Assembly (NCBI GenBank): GCA_033795365.1
Contig: JARYGU010000004.1
Location: 1-64,000 of the forward strand
Direction of reading: 5' to 3'
DNA from: JARYGU01 sp033795365
Lineage (GTDB): Bacteria > Pseudomonadota > Alphaproteobacteria > Rhizobiales > Rhizobiaceae
DNA: 64,000 nucleotides
The position numbers were made by a program, and so were the translations under genes. How positions within the stretch are numbered: position 1 is the first letter of the stretch; each line of letters opens with the position of its first letter. Below are positions 43,231-52,533 of this stretch, one piece after another. The notes beneath the pieces were generated by a model that was not told where the DNA came from, searched no databases, and worked only from the letters and a program-made list of their open reading frames with translations.

Positions 43231-44262
43231 ATGGCCATGCTCGACCGCACCCTGCGTCCATCGCCGATCGCGCCGACCGTCGACTTTTCGGCCGACGGCA
43301 TCCAGCACGGCTTCCTGCGCCTGCCCTACAGCCGCGACGATTCCGCCTGGGGATCCGTCATGATCCCGCTGACGGTGATCAGGAACGGGGAAGGGCCGAC
43401 GGCCCTTCTGACCGGCGGCAATCACGGCGACGAATATGAGGGACCGATCGCGCTCTTCGACCTTGCCCGCACGATCAAGGCCGAGGAGGTGAAGGGGCGA
43501 ATCATCATCGTGCCGGCGATGAACTATCCGGCCTTTCTAGCCGGCGCGCGCACCTCGCCGATCGACAAGGGCAATATGAATCGCAGCTTTCCGGGCGCGC
43601 CCGACGGTACGGTCACGCAGAAGATCGCCGACTATTTCCAGCGCACGCTTCTGCCGCTCGCCGATATCGTTCTCGATTTCCACTCGGGCGGAAAGACGCT
43701 GGACTTTCTGCCGTTCTGCGCCGCCCATATCCTGCCCGACAAGGAGCAGGAGGTGAAGGCATTCGAGCTCGTGAAGGCGTTCGGCGCGCCTTATTCGATG
43801 AAGATGCTGGAGATCGACGCCGTCGGAATGTACGACACGGCGGCCGAGGAGATGGGCAAGATCTTCATAACCACCGAACTCGGCGGCGGCGGAACCGCGA
43901 CGGCGAAAAGTGCCGGCATCGCCAAGCGCGGCGTCGTCAATGTCCTGAGAGCGGCGGGCATCCTGGACGGCGCGGTCGAGGCACACGAGACCGAATGGCT
44001 GGACATGCCGGACGGCAACTGCTTCTGCTTTGCCGAAGACGGCGGGCTTCTCGAGCCGCTTCGCGACCTCGGCGACATGGTCGAGAGGGATGAAGTGGTC
44101 GCCCGCATCTATCCGGTCGGCCGCACCGGTTCAGTCCCTCACGAAATCCGCGCAAAGATGACCGGCATTCTCACCGCCCGCCACTTCCCCGGCCTCGTGA
44201 AACCCGGCGACTGCATCGGGGTTATTTCGGTGAAGGAGGAAGATTCGATGACTTCCTCGTGA
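43231..44262 (+). CDS. doeB: N-acetyl-diaminobutyrate deacetylase DoeB (EutE)
   Basis: 343 residues of the zinc-dependent AstE/AspA (M14-like) family. Zinc ligands lie in LLTGGNHGDEYEG (His, Glu) and VLDFHSGGKTL (His); NRSFPGAPDGTVTQKIA binds substrate. Removes the acetyl group to give 2,4-diaminobutyrate, the substrate of DoeD. Last gene of the operon. Confidence 0.9.
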   Translation: MAMLDRTLRPSPIAPTVDFSADGIQHGFLRLPYSRDDSAWGSVMIPLTVIRNGEGPTALLTGGNHGDEYEGPIALFDLARTIKAEEVKGRIIIVPAMNYPAFLAGARTSPIDKGNMNRSFPGAPDGTVTQKIADYFQRTLLPLADIVLDFHSGGKTLDFLPFCAAHILPDKEQEVKAFELVKAFGAPYSMKMLEIDAVGMYDTAAEEMGKIFITTELGGGGTATAKSAGIAKRGVVNVLRAAGILDGAVEAHETEWLDMPDGNCFCFAEDGGLLEPLRDLGDMVERDEVVARIYPVGRTGSVPHEIRAKMTGILTARHFPGLVKPGDCIGVISVKEEDSMTSS

Positions 44263-44415
44263 AGGCGGGGAATGTAGCCTCGCCGGCAAGTTAATGCGCA
44301 TCGCGATTTTTCAGATTCCGCTTCCACCGCCTCTGAAGAAACGCGAGGCGCCAATAAGCCATAGGCCCGCTCCTGTTGGACTTTTCCCTTGGCAGCGGCA
44401 TTCTGCGGCTATAAA

Positions 44416-44434
44416 CATGAGTAAATAACTCATG
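44416..44434. promoter_or_regulatory. Candidate IRO box (RirA site) before fecI
   Basis: CATGAGT and ACTCATG form a perfect 7-bp inverted repeat around AAATA. It contains TGA-N9-TCA, the iron-Rhodo-box form reported for the RirA iron regulator of rhizobia. It lies 30 bases before the sigma factor start, a suitable place for repression by iron. Confidence 0.6.
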
Positions 44435-44463
44435 GTTCCGCGTTTGCCGTCAGGATATGAAAG

Positions 44464-44970
44464 TTGCATTGGGATCTACAACAGCTGTTCCGGCTGCACT
44501 CCAAGGAACTGCTGCGATTTCTCCGCCGCCGCGGAGCATCAGAAGAGAACGCGGCCGATCTGATGCAGGACGCGTTTGTGCGCCTCGCGGGGATCGAGCC
44601 GGCCGGTGGAGCGGCCGTGACCAATCCCCGCGCTTATCTTTTCAGGATCTCCCGCAATCTTTCCATCGACCACGCGCGCACGCTTGCCATCCAGAACCGC
44701 TACATGCAACCGGGTCAGCCGGATGATGTCGCGGACCTCACCCCTTCTGTGGAAACCGCGATCGACTTCCGGCAGCGTGTTGAGCGGCTTGAACGCGTGA
44801 TCGCGCAATTGCCGGAGCGCCAGCGCGAGGTGTTCCTGCTGCATAAATACGAAGAGCTGAGCCATTCGGAGATCGCCAGTCGCCTCGGCATTTCCAAGAG
44901 CATGGTGGAAAAGCACATGATAAAGGCCCTTGCTTACCTGCGTGACAACCTAACCGATCTTATGAAATAA
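44464..44970 (+). CDS. ECF sigma factor, FecI family
   Basis: 168 residues. Region 2 includes ADLMQDAFVRLA and PRAYLFRISRNLSIDHART; region 4 is LPERQREVFLLHKYEELSHS and the HTH IASRLGISKSMVEKHM. It starts at TTG 44464 with AGGA 8 bases upstream; no ATG in frame fits. It should direct transcription of the receptor operon when activated through FecR. Confidence 0.88.
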   Translation: MHWDLQQLFRLHSKELLRFLRRRGASEENAADLMQDAFVRLAGIEPAGGAAVTNPRAYLFRISRNLSIDHARTLAIQNRYMQPGQPDDVADLTPSVETAIDFRQRVERLERVIAQLPERQREVFLLHKYEELSHSEIASRLGISKSMVEKHMIKALAYLRDNLTDLMK

Positions 44971-45069
44971 AAATTTCTTGCCGGTGGTGTGGTCAGGTCC
45001 TCGCTTGTCCGTCTAAGGAAATGAAACAGTCGCCGGCAGGGCGCAGGATGGATCGATCGATGATGGCCT

Positions 45070-46020
45070 ATGACCGGCCTCGGTGAAGACATGACCTCAA
45101 GAGCGGTACGGGAGGAGGCCGTCGCCTGGTTCGTCCGGATGAATTCCGGCGAAGCCTCGCCAGCCGACGAGGCCGGTTTCCAGGCGTGGCTGTGCAGCTG
45201 TCCCGAAAACAAGCGGGAATATGCGCGATTGCAGCGAATGTGGTCGGACCTCGATCATGTGCGCGACCCCTCCGCCTCGAAGCGGCCAAATCATAGTATC
45301 GTCCGCTTTTCCCGCCGCCATGTCCTTGGCGCTGGCGCAATGGCGGCAGCCGCCACCGCAATCGTCTGGGTCGGGGGTTACGATTATCTGTTCAGCGACC
45401 AATTCACCGGCACCGGGGAAGTCAGGGAACTGGTCCTGGATGACGGGACGCATGTGACGCTCGATGCCGACAGCGCCATTTCCGTCGATTATTCGCCGTC
45501 TCTGCGCCGTCTCGTGCTTCAGCGGGGAAGGGCCTATTTCGATGTCGCCGGAGACGAGACGAGGCCTTTTTCCGTTTTTGCGCGCGAAGGGTCGGTGACT
45601 GCGCTCGGGACGCAATTCGTGGTGCAGATATGGGACTATTCCGTCACCGCGAGCGTCCAGGAAAGCGCTGTTTCCGTTGCCTTGCCCGATGCCGGCAGCA
45701 CTCGGCTCGAAGCAGGTGAAACGCTCACCTATGGTCCCGACGGTTTGGGTGCGATCGAGCCTTCCGATGCGGAGGCCGAAACGTCATGGCGCAGGGGCCG
45801 GCTGATTTTCGAGGACAAGCCGCTCGCAAGGGTGATTTCCGACGTCAACCGCTATCGCAGGGGAACGATCCGAATCCTGGATGCGGAGCTGCGCAATCTG
45901 CGCGTCAGCGGCATCTTCGACGTCAACGATCCCGATGGCGTTCTCGATGCCATCGTCCGGACGCTTCCGGTGCGCTCCCTTCAGATCACGCCTTACGTCG
46001 TCTTGCTGCTCCCCGCCTGA
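45070..46020 (+). CDS. FecR-family sigma regulator
   Basis: 316 residues (or 309 from ATG 45091). An N-terminal DUF4880 region (EEAVAWFVRMNSGEASPADE) binds the sigma factor, one membrane segment lies near 85-105 (RRHVLGAGAMAAAATAIVWV), and periplasmic FecR (VTLDADSAISVDYSP) and DUF4974 (VISDVNRYRRGTIRIL) domains follow. It relays the signal from the TonB receptor to the ECF sigma factor. Confidence 0.88.
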   Translation: MTGLGEDMTSRAVREEAVAWFVRMNSGEASPADEAGFQAWLCSCPENKREYARLQRMWSDLDHVRDPSASKRPNHSIVRFSRRHVLGAGAMAAAATAIVWVGGYDYLFSDQFTGTGEVRELVLDDGTHVTLDADSAISVDYSPSLRRLVLQRGRAYFDVAGDETRPFSVFAREGSVTALGTQFVVQIWDYSVTASVQESAVSVALPDAGSTRLEAGETLTYGPDGLGAIEPSDAEAETSWRRGRLIFEDKPLARVISDVNRYRRGTIRILDAELRNLRVSGIFDVNDPDGVLDAIVRTLPVRSLQITPYVVLLLPA

Positions 46021-46120
46021 AATTTTTCCTCCCCGCCGGGTGAGGTGGTCCGCAACTGATCCGTCTTAACGCATGTACGGCAGAAGCTGCCGATAGAGTG
46101 CACGAGACAGGAACAGGATC

Positions 46121-48577
46121 ATGAGCCGGGGCGGAAAAAGGGAAAGTCCAGGAAACGAAGGCGTGGGCGGGAAGCGGTTGCTTGCGATCCTGCTTGCCGG
46201 GGTTGCGTTGTGGCCGCCGGGCGCTGCCGCGCAGTCTTCCACGGCGACCGGTCCCCGCGTCCTCCGGCAATCGGTGGTTTCCTATTCCATTCCGGCCGCG
46301 TCCCTCGCCGCAGCGTTGTCGGCGTTCGGCGACAGCAGCAATCTCCAGGTTCTCTATCCGGCGGCGCTGGCGCGCGGGAAGCAGTCGCCAGGCGTCAGCG
46401 GCCGGATGACGAGAGAGCAGGCGCTGGAAAGGGTGCTTGCCGGGACCGGTCTCGTCTACGGCTTCACCAATTCCAGCACGGTCACGATCTTCAATTCGGC
46501 TGCTGAAGCCGATGCGGCCGTCGCCGACGGCTCTACCATGCTGACCCCCATCCGCGTGGAGGGCGACGGGGCCGCCGGGCCAATCGAGGGATACGTCGCA
46601 CGCGTCACCTCCGCCGGAACCAAGACCGATACGCCGATCCTCGAGACGCCGCAGTCCGTCTCAGTCATCACGGCGGACCAGATCGCCAATCAGGGCGCGA
46701 CTTCGCTGGCCGATACGCTGTCCTACACGCCGGGCATTACCTCCCAGTCCGGAACGTTCAGCCGCGCGGTGGACGACCTGACGATCCGCGGCTTCAACGT
46801 TGCCAACGGCAATATGGGCAGTCTGCGCGACGGGATGAAATTTCAGTCTAACGTCTATGACGGCGGACAGGAGCCTTATGGTCTCGAGCGCATCGACGTG
46901 CTGCGCGGCGCGGCCTCCATGCTCTATGGTCAGCTGTCTCCGGGCGGCGTCGTCAATGCGATTTCCAAGCGCCCGACGACAACGCCGCTTCGCGAGGTGA
47001 ATGTCGAATACGGCAGTTACGATCGCAAGCAGGTTTCCGCCGATTTCGGCGGACCTCTCACCGATGACGGGGTTCTCTCCTATCGCCTGACCGGCCTCGT
47101 GCGGAATGCCGACAACTGGGTCGACAAGACGCCGGACAACAAGGTCTATATCGCGCCCGCGCTGACATTTGCTCCAGACGATGCGACTTCCTTGACGCTG
47201 CTTTCCAGCTATCAGCACTTCCATACGCGCTTTGCGACGCCGCTCCTTTATGACGACGTTCATTCCGGCAACATCCCGCGGGACATGTTCCTCGGCAATG
47301 ACGACTTCGACCGTTACAATGGCGATGCATATACGATCGGCTACGATTTCGAGCACGAATTCGATAACGGTCTGAAGCTCAGGAACAAGGCACGCTACGT
47401 CAATTCCGATGTGGTCTGGGATTATATGATGGGCAATCTCGCGCCGCTTTCCAGTACCGGCGGCCTCCTTGCCCGGTTTGCCAGCAAGCGCTACGAAAAA
47501 TCCTACGGCATCACCTCGGACACGTCCCTCGAATATTCCTTCGATGCGGGCGGCGCGGAGCACACGCTTCTGGCGGGATTCGACTATTATCGGCGCAGTT
47601 ATGATTCCCATCGCTATCGCAGCAATTCTCCAAGTTTCCTCGATATCGGTACAGGCAACGTCCTGAACACCCCCCCGATCAATTTCGGCACCGACCGCGG
47701 CTCCGACAACCTCGGCAACCAGTATGGCATCTATATCCAGGACCAGATCAAGTTCGACGATCACTGGATCCTCCTGATCGGCGCACGGCAGGACTGGAGC
47801 GACAGCGAGACGAGATCCTACCAATCCGGCATCGCGACCAGGCAGAATGACGATGCGCTGACGGGAAGGGCCGGGCTAGTCTATCTCTTCGACAACGGTA
47901 TCGCCCCCTATGTCAGTATTGCCCAGTCCTTCCAGCCGGAGGTCGGCATCGACAACAGCACCGGAGAAGCCCTGAAGCCGAACGAGGGGCTGCAATACGA
48001 AGCCGGCGTGCGGTACCAGCCGGAAGGCAGCAATCTGCTGCTGAGTGCCGCGGTCTACGAGCTGAACCAGAAAAATGTCAGGACGACCGATGCATTGGGT
48101 CTCACCTTTCAGCAGGGGGAGGTACGCTCAAGGGGCGTTGAACTCGAGGCCCGCGCGGAACTCGGAGATCTCGGGCTGATCGCGGCCTATTCCTACACGG
48201 ATGCGAAAGTGACGGAAAGCGCAAGACCGACTGAAATCGGGGAGCAGATTTCCCTCGTCCCCCGTCATGCGGTCTCGCTGTGGGCGGATTACAGGCTCGA
48301 CAATCTCGGTATGGAAGGCGTGACCGTCGGCGCCGGCGTCCGCTACACCGGAAAGACCAATCTCATGGACAGCGACCGGAACGTTCCGGGCTATCTTCTC
48401 GTCGATGCGATGGCGAGCTTCGATCTCGCGTCGATCAACAGGGAGCTCGAGGGCACGACGCTGAAGCTCAACGCACGCAATCTCTTCGATAAAGAGTTCT
48501 ATACCTGCGTCTATTCCGACGGTTGCCGGTATGGCGAACCCCTGACTGTCACCGCGACGCTTTCCTATAAATGGTAG
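46121..48577 (+). CDS. TonB-dependent siderophore receptor with STN signalling domain
   Basis: 818 residues. Signal peptide (to about AAAQ), an STN domain (YSIPAASLAAALSAFGDSSN, residues about 55-125) that contacts FecR, a plug (ETPQSVSVITADQIANQG, IDVLRGAASMLYGQLSPGG) and a beta barrel ending in SYKW, with the aromatic last residue. The family includes FhuA, FpvA and FoxA; the ligand cannot be named. The end overlaps the next gene by 7 bases. Confidence 0.92.
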   Translation: MSRGGKRESPGNEGVGGKRLLAILLAGVALWPPGAAAQSSTATGPRVLRQSVVSYSIPAASLAAALSAFGDSSNLQVLYPAALARGKQSPGVSGRMTREQALERVLAGTGLVYGFTNSSTVTIFNSAAEADAAVADGSTMLTPIRVEGDGAAGPIEGYVARVTSAGTKTDTPILETPQSVSVITADQIANQGATSLADTLSYTPGITSQSGTFSRAVDDLTIRGFNVANGNMGSLRDGMKFQSNVYDGGQEPYGLERIDVLRGAASMLYGQLSPGGVVNAISKRPTTTPLREVNVEYGSYDRKQVSADFGGPLTDDGVLSYRLTGLVRNADNWVDKTPDNKVYIAPALTFAPDDATSLTLLSSYQHFHTRFATPLLYDDVHSGNIPRDMFLGNDDFDRYNGDAYTIGYDFEHEFDNGLKLRNKARYVNSDVVWDYMMGNLAPLSSTGGLLARFASKRYEKSYGITSDTSLEYSFDAGGAEHTLLAGFDYYRRSYDSHRYRSNSPSFLDIGTGNVLNTPPINFGTDRGSDNLGNQYGIYIQDQIKFDDHWILLIGARQDWSDSETRSYQSGIATRQNDDALTGRAGLVYLFDNGIAPYVSIAQSFQPEVGIDNSTGEALKPNEGLQYEAGVRYQPEGSNLLLSAAVYELNQKNVRTTDALGLTFQQGEVRSRGVELEARAELGDLGLIAAYSYTDAKVTESARPTEIGEQISLVPRHAVSLWADYRLDNLGMEGVTVGAGVRYTGKTNLMDSDRNVPGYLLVDAMASFDLASINRELEGTTLKLNARNLFDKEFYTCVYSDGCRYGEPLTVTATLSYKW

Positions 48578-49473
48578 TCCGGGCCGGCTTTGCCAGAAGA
48601 ACGATCCTGAAAGGGGCGCTTGCCGCTCCCTTCGTCGTTTCTGCGAAGCGGATGAAGGCAAAGGAGGCACCTTCTCGGGTCGTCTCGATGGAGTTGCTTC
48701 TGACCGAACTGCTTCTGACACTCGGCGTCGAGCCGCTGGCGGTCGCCAACGTGCCGCTTTACCGGCGGCTTGTCGCGGAGCCCGCGTTGAGCGACGGCGT
48801 GGCCGATCTTGGCCCTCTGCAGGAGCCCAATACGGAATATCTGCAACTGCTCAAGCCCGATCTGATCGTGATGGCCGAGTGGCAGGCAAATGGGCTGGAG
48901 AACCTCAAGCGCATCGCACCGGTGGCAACGCTGAACTCCTTTGCCGGCAAGATCCCTGCCGTGCTGCACGCACAAAATCTCCTGCGCGAGATGGCCGGCT
49001 TCGTCGGACGTGAAGAGGAGGCTGAAGGCTGGATAGCGCGCTGTGAGGTCGTGCTTGCGGATGCCGGGGCACGGCTGCATGAAAAATCCCCGCTGCGGCC
49101 GCTCTATCTCTGCCGGTTCAATCAGGACGGCCGCCACGCGGCGATCTTCGGCGGCAACGGGCTGGTCGGCGACGTGCTCGCGCGGCTGGGATTGCAGAAT
49201 GCATGGGAGGGGCGCGTCAACGCCTCAGGAGTGGCCTCCATCGGCATCGAACAGCTCGCGGGAAATCCGGAGGCGCGGATCGTCCATTTCGATCGTGGAC
49301 GGGAAACCGGGCTCGCGATGGAAAGGCTTGCCGAGAGCCCTCTCTGGAATGCGCTGCCAGCGGTCCGGAAAGGCCGCATTACCAGCATGCCGGTAATCTA
49401 CCCGAGTGGCGGTGTGCGGAGCGCAATGCGTCTGGCGGCGCATCTTGCCGATCTGCTGCCTGCAAAGGGATAG
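48571..49473 (+). CDS. Iron-siderophore binding protein (FhuD/FecB type)
   Basis: 300 residues. The Tat-like leader FARRTILKGALAAPF precedes a class III periplasmic binding fold: RVVSMELLLTELLLTLGVEP, EYLQLLKPDLIVM, then GGNGLVGDVLARLG. It delivers the ferric siderophore to the double permease. Starts within the end of the receptor gene, so the two are coupled. Confidence 0.87.
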   Translation: MVVRAGFARRTILKGALAAPFVVSAKRMKAKEAPSRVVSMELLLTELLLTLGVEPLAVANVPLYRRLVAEPALSDGVADLGPLQEPNTEYLQLLKPDLIVMAEWQANGLENLKRIAPVATLNSFAGKIPAVLHAQNLLREMAGFVGREEEAEGWIARCEVVLADAGARLHEKSPLRPLYLCRFNQDGRHAAIFGGNGLVGDVLARLGLQNAWEGRVNASGVASIGIEQLAGNPEARIVHFDRGRETGLAMERLAESPLWNALPAVRKGRITSMPVIYPSGGVRSAMRLAAHLADLLPAKG

Positions 49474-49476
49474 ACG

Positions 49477-51477
49477 ATGGCCTTCGCTGCTACCTTTCGA
49501 GAGGAAACCCGGCGCAGTTTTCCTTTCCTCATCGCTCTGGCGGTTTTGGCTGCCGCTCTGTGTCTCCTGCTGGTCAACGTCAGGACTTCCCTGCCGCAGG
49601 CTTCATACGGCCGAATATTTTCGAGTTCCGGGGAGGACGATCTCGCCGCGATCGCCGTGCGCTACGGGCTCCTGCCGCGCTTTACACTCAGCCTCCTTGC
49701 CGGCGCAGCACTTGGTCTCTCCGGCGTTCTCTTCCAGCAGGTGCTGCGCAATCCGCTGGCGGAGCCCGGCACGCTCGGCATCTTTGCCGGCGCGAAATGC
49801 GCGCTTGCGTCCGCCACCCTGTGGTTGCCGGGTTTGCTGGTCTTCGGACAGGAGCCGGTGATCCTGGCGGGTGGTCTCGCGGTACTCGGCCTTGTTCTCC
49901 TCCTGACCGGGCGCATGGGATTTTCGCCGCTGACGATGATCCTTGGCGGTCTCATCGTTTCGCTTTGTCTGGAAGCGGCCAGCAGCATGCTGTTCCTCGT
50001 CCACTTCGAGGAACTGAGCGATCTACTGACGTGGCAGGCGGGTTCGCTCGTACAGAACAATTGGGACGGCATTGCAAAGCTGCTGCCATCGCTAGTGATC
50101 GCCGTTCTCGCCGCCCTGCTGCGCAGGCCGATGACGCTGCTCGACCTCGACGAGGCGGGGGCACGCAGCGCCGGTGTCTCCGTCACCGCGACGCGCCTTA
50201 CCGTCATCGGCGTCGCTGCGGTACTAAGCGCGCTGGTCGTCGCCGTCACCGGGGTCATCGGATTTGTCGGCCTTGCCGGCCCGGCCGTCGCGCGCCTCGC
50301 CGGCGCAAGACGGCTGAGCGAACGGCTGATTTACGGCCCTCTCATCGCAGCCGGAATGCTGGCCCTGACAGATCAGCTCCTGCTGGTGCTGCTCGGCGGG
50401 ATGGACGTTCCGGCCGGAGCCGTTACGGCGCTTCTCGGAACGCCGTTGCTGATTTGGCTCATCCGCAAGGTGAGACCCGGCGAACTGCAGCAAACCAACC
50501 CGCTCGAAACGCCGCAACGCCAGCTGCGCGTGCGAAGCCGTCATGTATGGTTCCCGACCGCCTTTGCCGCTCTTGCCGCCGCCCTGCTCCTGGCGCTCCT
50601 CGTCGGAAGAGAGCCCGCCGGCTGGCATGTGGCATCGATTGGGGAATTGCAGCAACTGATGCCGTGGCGTCTGCCGCGCATCGCCGCTGCCGCGGCCGGC
50701 GGCCTCATGCTTGCCGTCGCTGGTACGTTCATGCAGCGCCTGACGGGCAACGGGCTCGCCAGTCCGGAACTGCTCGGCATCTCCTCCGGCGCGGCACTGA
50801 TCCTCATGGTTGCGGTCTTTTTCCTGCCGCCTTTCGAACGCGATGCCATGATGCTGATCTCGGCGGCCGGCGCATTCGCGGTTCTCAATTTCACGCTATG
50901 GCTCGGCCGCCGGTCGTCCTATCGCCCCGAGCAGATGCTGTTGACCGGCGTCGCATTGGGCGCGCTTGCCGGCTCGCTTTCATCCATCCTGGTGCTTCTC
51001 GGCGATATACGCATTCTGCGCCTGCTCGGCTGGCTCGCCGGCTCCACCTATTCGGTGACAGCGAGAGATGCCTGGGTCGCGATCATGCTTGCCGCGCTTT
51101 CGCTTGCCGTCATACCCTTCTTCGTCCGCTGGCTTCGCATCCTGCCGCTCGGGGGCGGTCTTGCCGTCTCTATCGGGCTGCCGATCGGCGCAAGCAGGTT
51201 GACGATGATGCTTTTCGCTGCAGTGCTGACGGGTGCTGCGACGCTCCTCGTCGGCCCCTTGAGCTTTGCCGGGCTTGCCGCGCCGCATCTTGCGCGCGTG
51301 TCCGGCCTTAGAACGCCGCTTGCGCAGATCTGCGGAGCGGCACTCCTCGGCGCGCTCATCATGATCCTGGCCGACTGGGCGGGACGCACCATCGCCTTTC
51401 CGTGGCAAATTCCGGCGGGCATCGTCGCCACGCTCCTCGGAGGTGCCTATTTCATCCTGCTGGCAATGAAACGATGA
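49477..51477 (+). CDS. Iron-siderophore ABC permease, double-length (FhuB type)
   Basis: 666 residues made of two FecCD-type halves, each with about ten membrane segments. Half-specific signatures are RFTLSLLAGAALGLSGVLFQ with NPLAEPGTLG, and RIAAAAAGGLMLAVAGTFMQ with NGLASPELLGISSG. FhuB is the classical example of this fused arrangement. No ATPase gene (fhuC) accompanies it. Confidence 0.9.
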   Translation: MAFAATFREETRRSFPFLIALAVLAAALCLLLVNVRTSLPQASYGRIFSSSGEDDLAAIAVRYGLLPRFTLSLLAGAALGLSGVLFQQVLRNPLAEPGTLGIFAGAKCALASATLWLPGLLVFGQEPVILAGGLAVLGLVLLLTGRMGFSPLTMILGGLIVSLCLEAASSMLFLVHFEELSDLLTWQAGSLVQNNWDGIAKLLPSLVIAVLAALLRRPMTLLDLDEAGARSAGVSVTATRLTVIGVAAVLSALVVAVTGVIGFVGLAGPAVARLAGARRLSERLIYGPLIAAGMLALTDQLLLVLLGGMDVPAGAVTALLGTPLLIWLIRKVRPGELQQTNPLETPQRQLRVRSRHVWFPTAFAALAAALLLALLVGREPAGWHVASIGELQQLMPWRLPRIAAAAAGGLMLAVAGTFMQRLTGNGLASPELLGISSGAALILMVAVFFLPPFERDAMMLISAAGAFAVLNFTLWLGRRSSYRPEQMLLTGVALGALAGSLSSILVLLGDIRILRLLGWLAGSTYSVTARDAWVAIMLAALSLAVIPFFVRWLRILPLGGGLAVSIGLPIGASRLTMMLFAAVLTGAATLLVGPLSFAGLAAPHLARVSGLRTPLAQICGAALLGALIMILADWAGRTIAFPWQIPAGIVATLLGGAYFILLAMKR

Positions 51478-52193
51478 TCCCCTCCCTCGCTCCCCTTTTT
51501 ACCGGCGACCTCGGGCCGATCGGCGACTACCTCGTCCTTGCGGACGATCCGCGTCCCTATCTGTCCTGCAGCGATCTTCTCGACGAAGGCCGTCTGCCGG
51601 AGTTGCTGGCGCGTTTCGGCAGGAATTATGCCGAACCCGAACCGCGCGGCGTCGCTTCGCAATGGTCGAAATGGTACTTTTCCCGCCTTCTCACGCCGGT
51701 TCTCGCGGCCAACATAGCCCTGAACCGAAGGCTGCCCATCGTATTCGAGGAAACGGGCCTGATCCTATCAGAGGATGCCAGGGTCGTGGCCTTTCGCCTG
51801 TCGGACGACGGGCGAAGTTTTGAGCCGACGGATTTCGTCGAGAGGTTCGAGGACCTGATCGACGGGCATCTGAGCATGCTGGTCGAAGCGCTTTCAAGCG
51901 CAAGTGGACTGTCCCGGAAAGTGCTCTGGAGCAATGCCGGCAACATCTTCGAGAATGTCGTCAGCCAATGCGCGCAGCTGCTCGGCGAAGCGCATCCGGG
52001 CGTAGGCCATGGGCGCGCGCTGCTGGCAAACCGTTTTTGGCGCGAGGATCGCGTCAACAGGATATTCGAGCCCGTTCGGTATCTGCCGGCGGATGGAAAG
52101 AACATCCGCAAGCGCCGCGTCTGTTGCATCCGCTATCTGATTCCGGGCATCGCTCTTTGCAAGAACTGTCCTCTCGAGGTACTGCCATCCTAG
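51474..52193 (+). CDS. Siderophore-iron reductase FhuF-like
   Basis: 239 residues. The C-terminal [2Fe-2S] motif is present as VCCIRYLIPGIALCKNCPL (CC-x10-C-x2-C), unique to FhuF. FhuF reduces ferric iron bound to hydroxamate siderophores in the cytoplasm. The start overlaps the permease stop by ATGA. Confidence 0.85.
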   Translation: MIPSLAPLFTGDLGPIGDYLVLADDPRPYLSCSDLLDEGRLPELLARFGRNYAEPEPRGVASQWSKWYFSRLLTPVLAANIALNRRLPIVFEETGLILSEDARVVAFRLSDDGRSFEPTDFVERFEDLIDGHLSMLVEALSSASGLSRKVLWSNAGNIFENVVSQCAQLLGEAHPGVGHGRALLANRFWREDRVNRIFEPVRYLPADGKNIRKRRVCCIRYLIPGIALCKNCPLEVLPS

Positions 52194-52477
52194 TTGGCGG
52201 ACCCGCTCGGTTGCATGTGCAGCCGCATATGGCAGCAGGTCCTCGCAGAACATGTCCCCCGCGCGACAGCATCGAAGGCTCGATGGTCAGCCTCTCGCCG
52301 AGATGATTTCGCTCCCGCGAATTGCGGCTACACTGAAGGCCGTTCAACGCGAGGACTGTCCTCGCGCAATGCTCAAAGCCGAAATCCTCCTGCTCCCGAT
52401 CCTCATGTGATCTGCGTACGTTTGCAAATTAATCCCGTTCGAAAGCAAAGGCTTGGATCTGAATCCCATGACACGTC
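52194..52477. other. Intergenic stretch without a gene
   Basis: Non-coding, between the iron operon and the FadR-type regulator promoter. Complementary segments GCGAGGACTG/TCCTCGC near 52350-52366 could form a stem-loop that ends the iron operon, but there is no T-run. Confidence 0.35.
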
Positions 52478-52505
52478 TTGACAGTGTCATGACCATGGAT
52501 ATGCT
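52478..52505 (+). promoter_or_regulatory. Sigma-70-type promoter of the FadR-type regulator
   Basis: TTGACA at 52478-52483 and TATGCT at 52500-52505 with a 16-base spacer, near consensus. It drives the gntR/rpiB gene group. Confidence 0.65.
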
Positions 52506-52506
52506 A

Positions 52507-52525
52507 GTGGTCATACCACGGTATG
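52507..52525. promoter_or_regulatory. Overlapping operator dyads for a FadR-type regulator
   Basis: GTGGT-CAT-ACCAC (52507-52519) holds TGGTNNNACCA, the site form bound by FadR-subfamily GntR regulators. Overlapping it is CATACC-AC-GGTATG (52512-52525). They cover the expected transcription start, so autorepression is likely. Confidence 0.6.
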
Positions 52526-52533
52526 GACAGAAA

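Noticed and set aside
49203..51311. 702-residue plus-strand frame over the binding protein and permease genes
   Set aside because: Alternate frame of the double permease; Arg/Pro-rich and without membrane segments.
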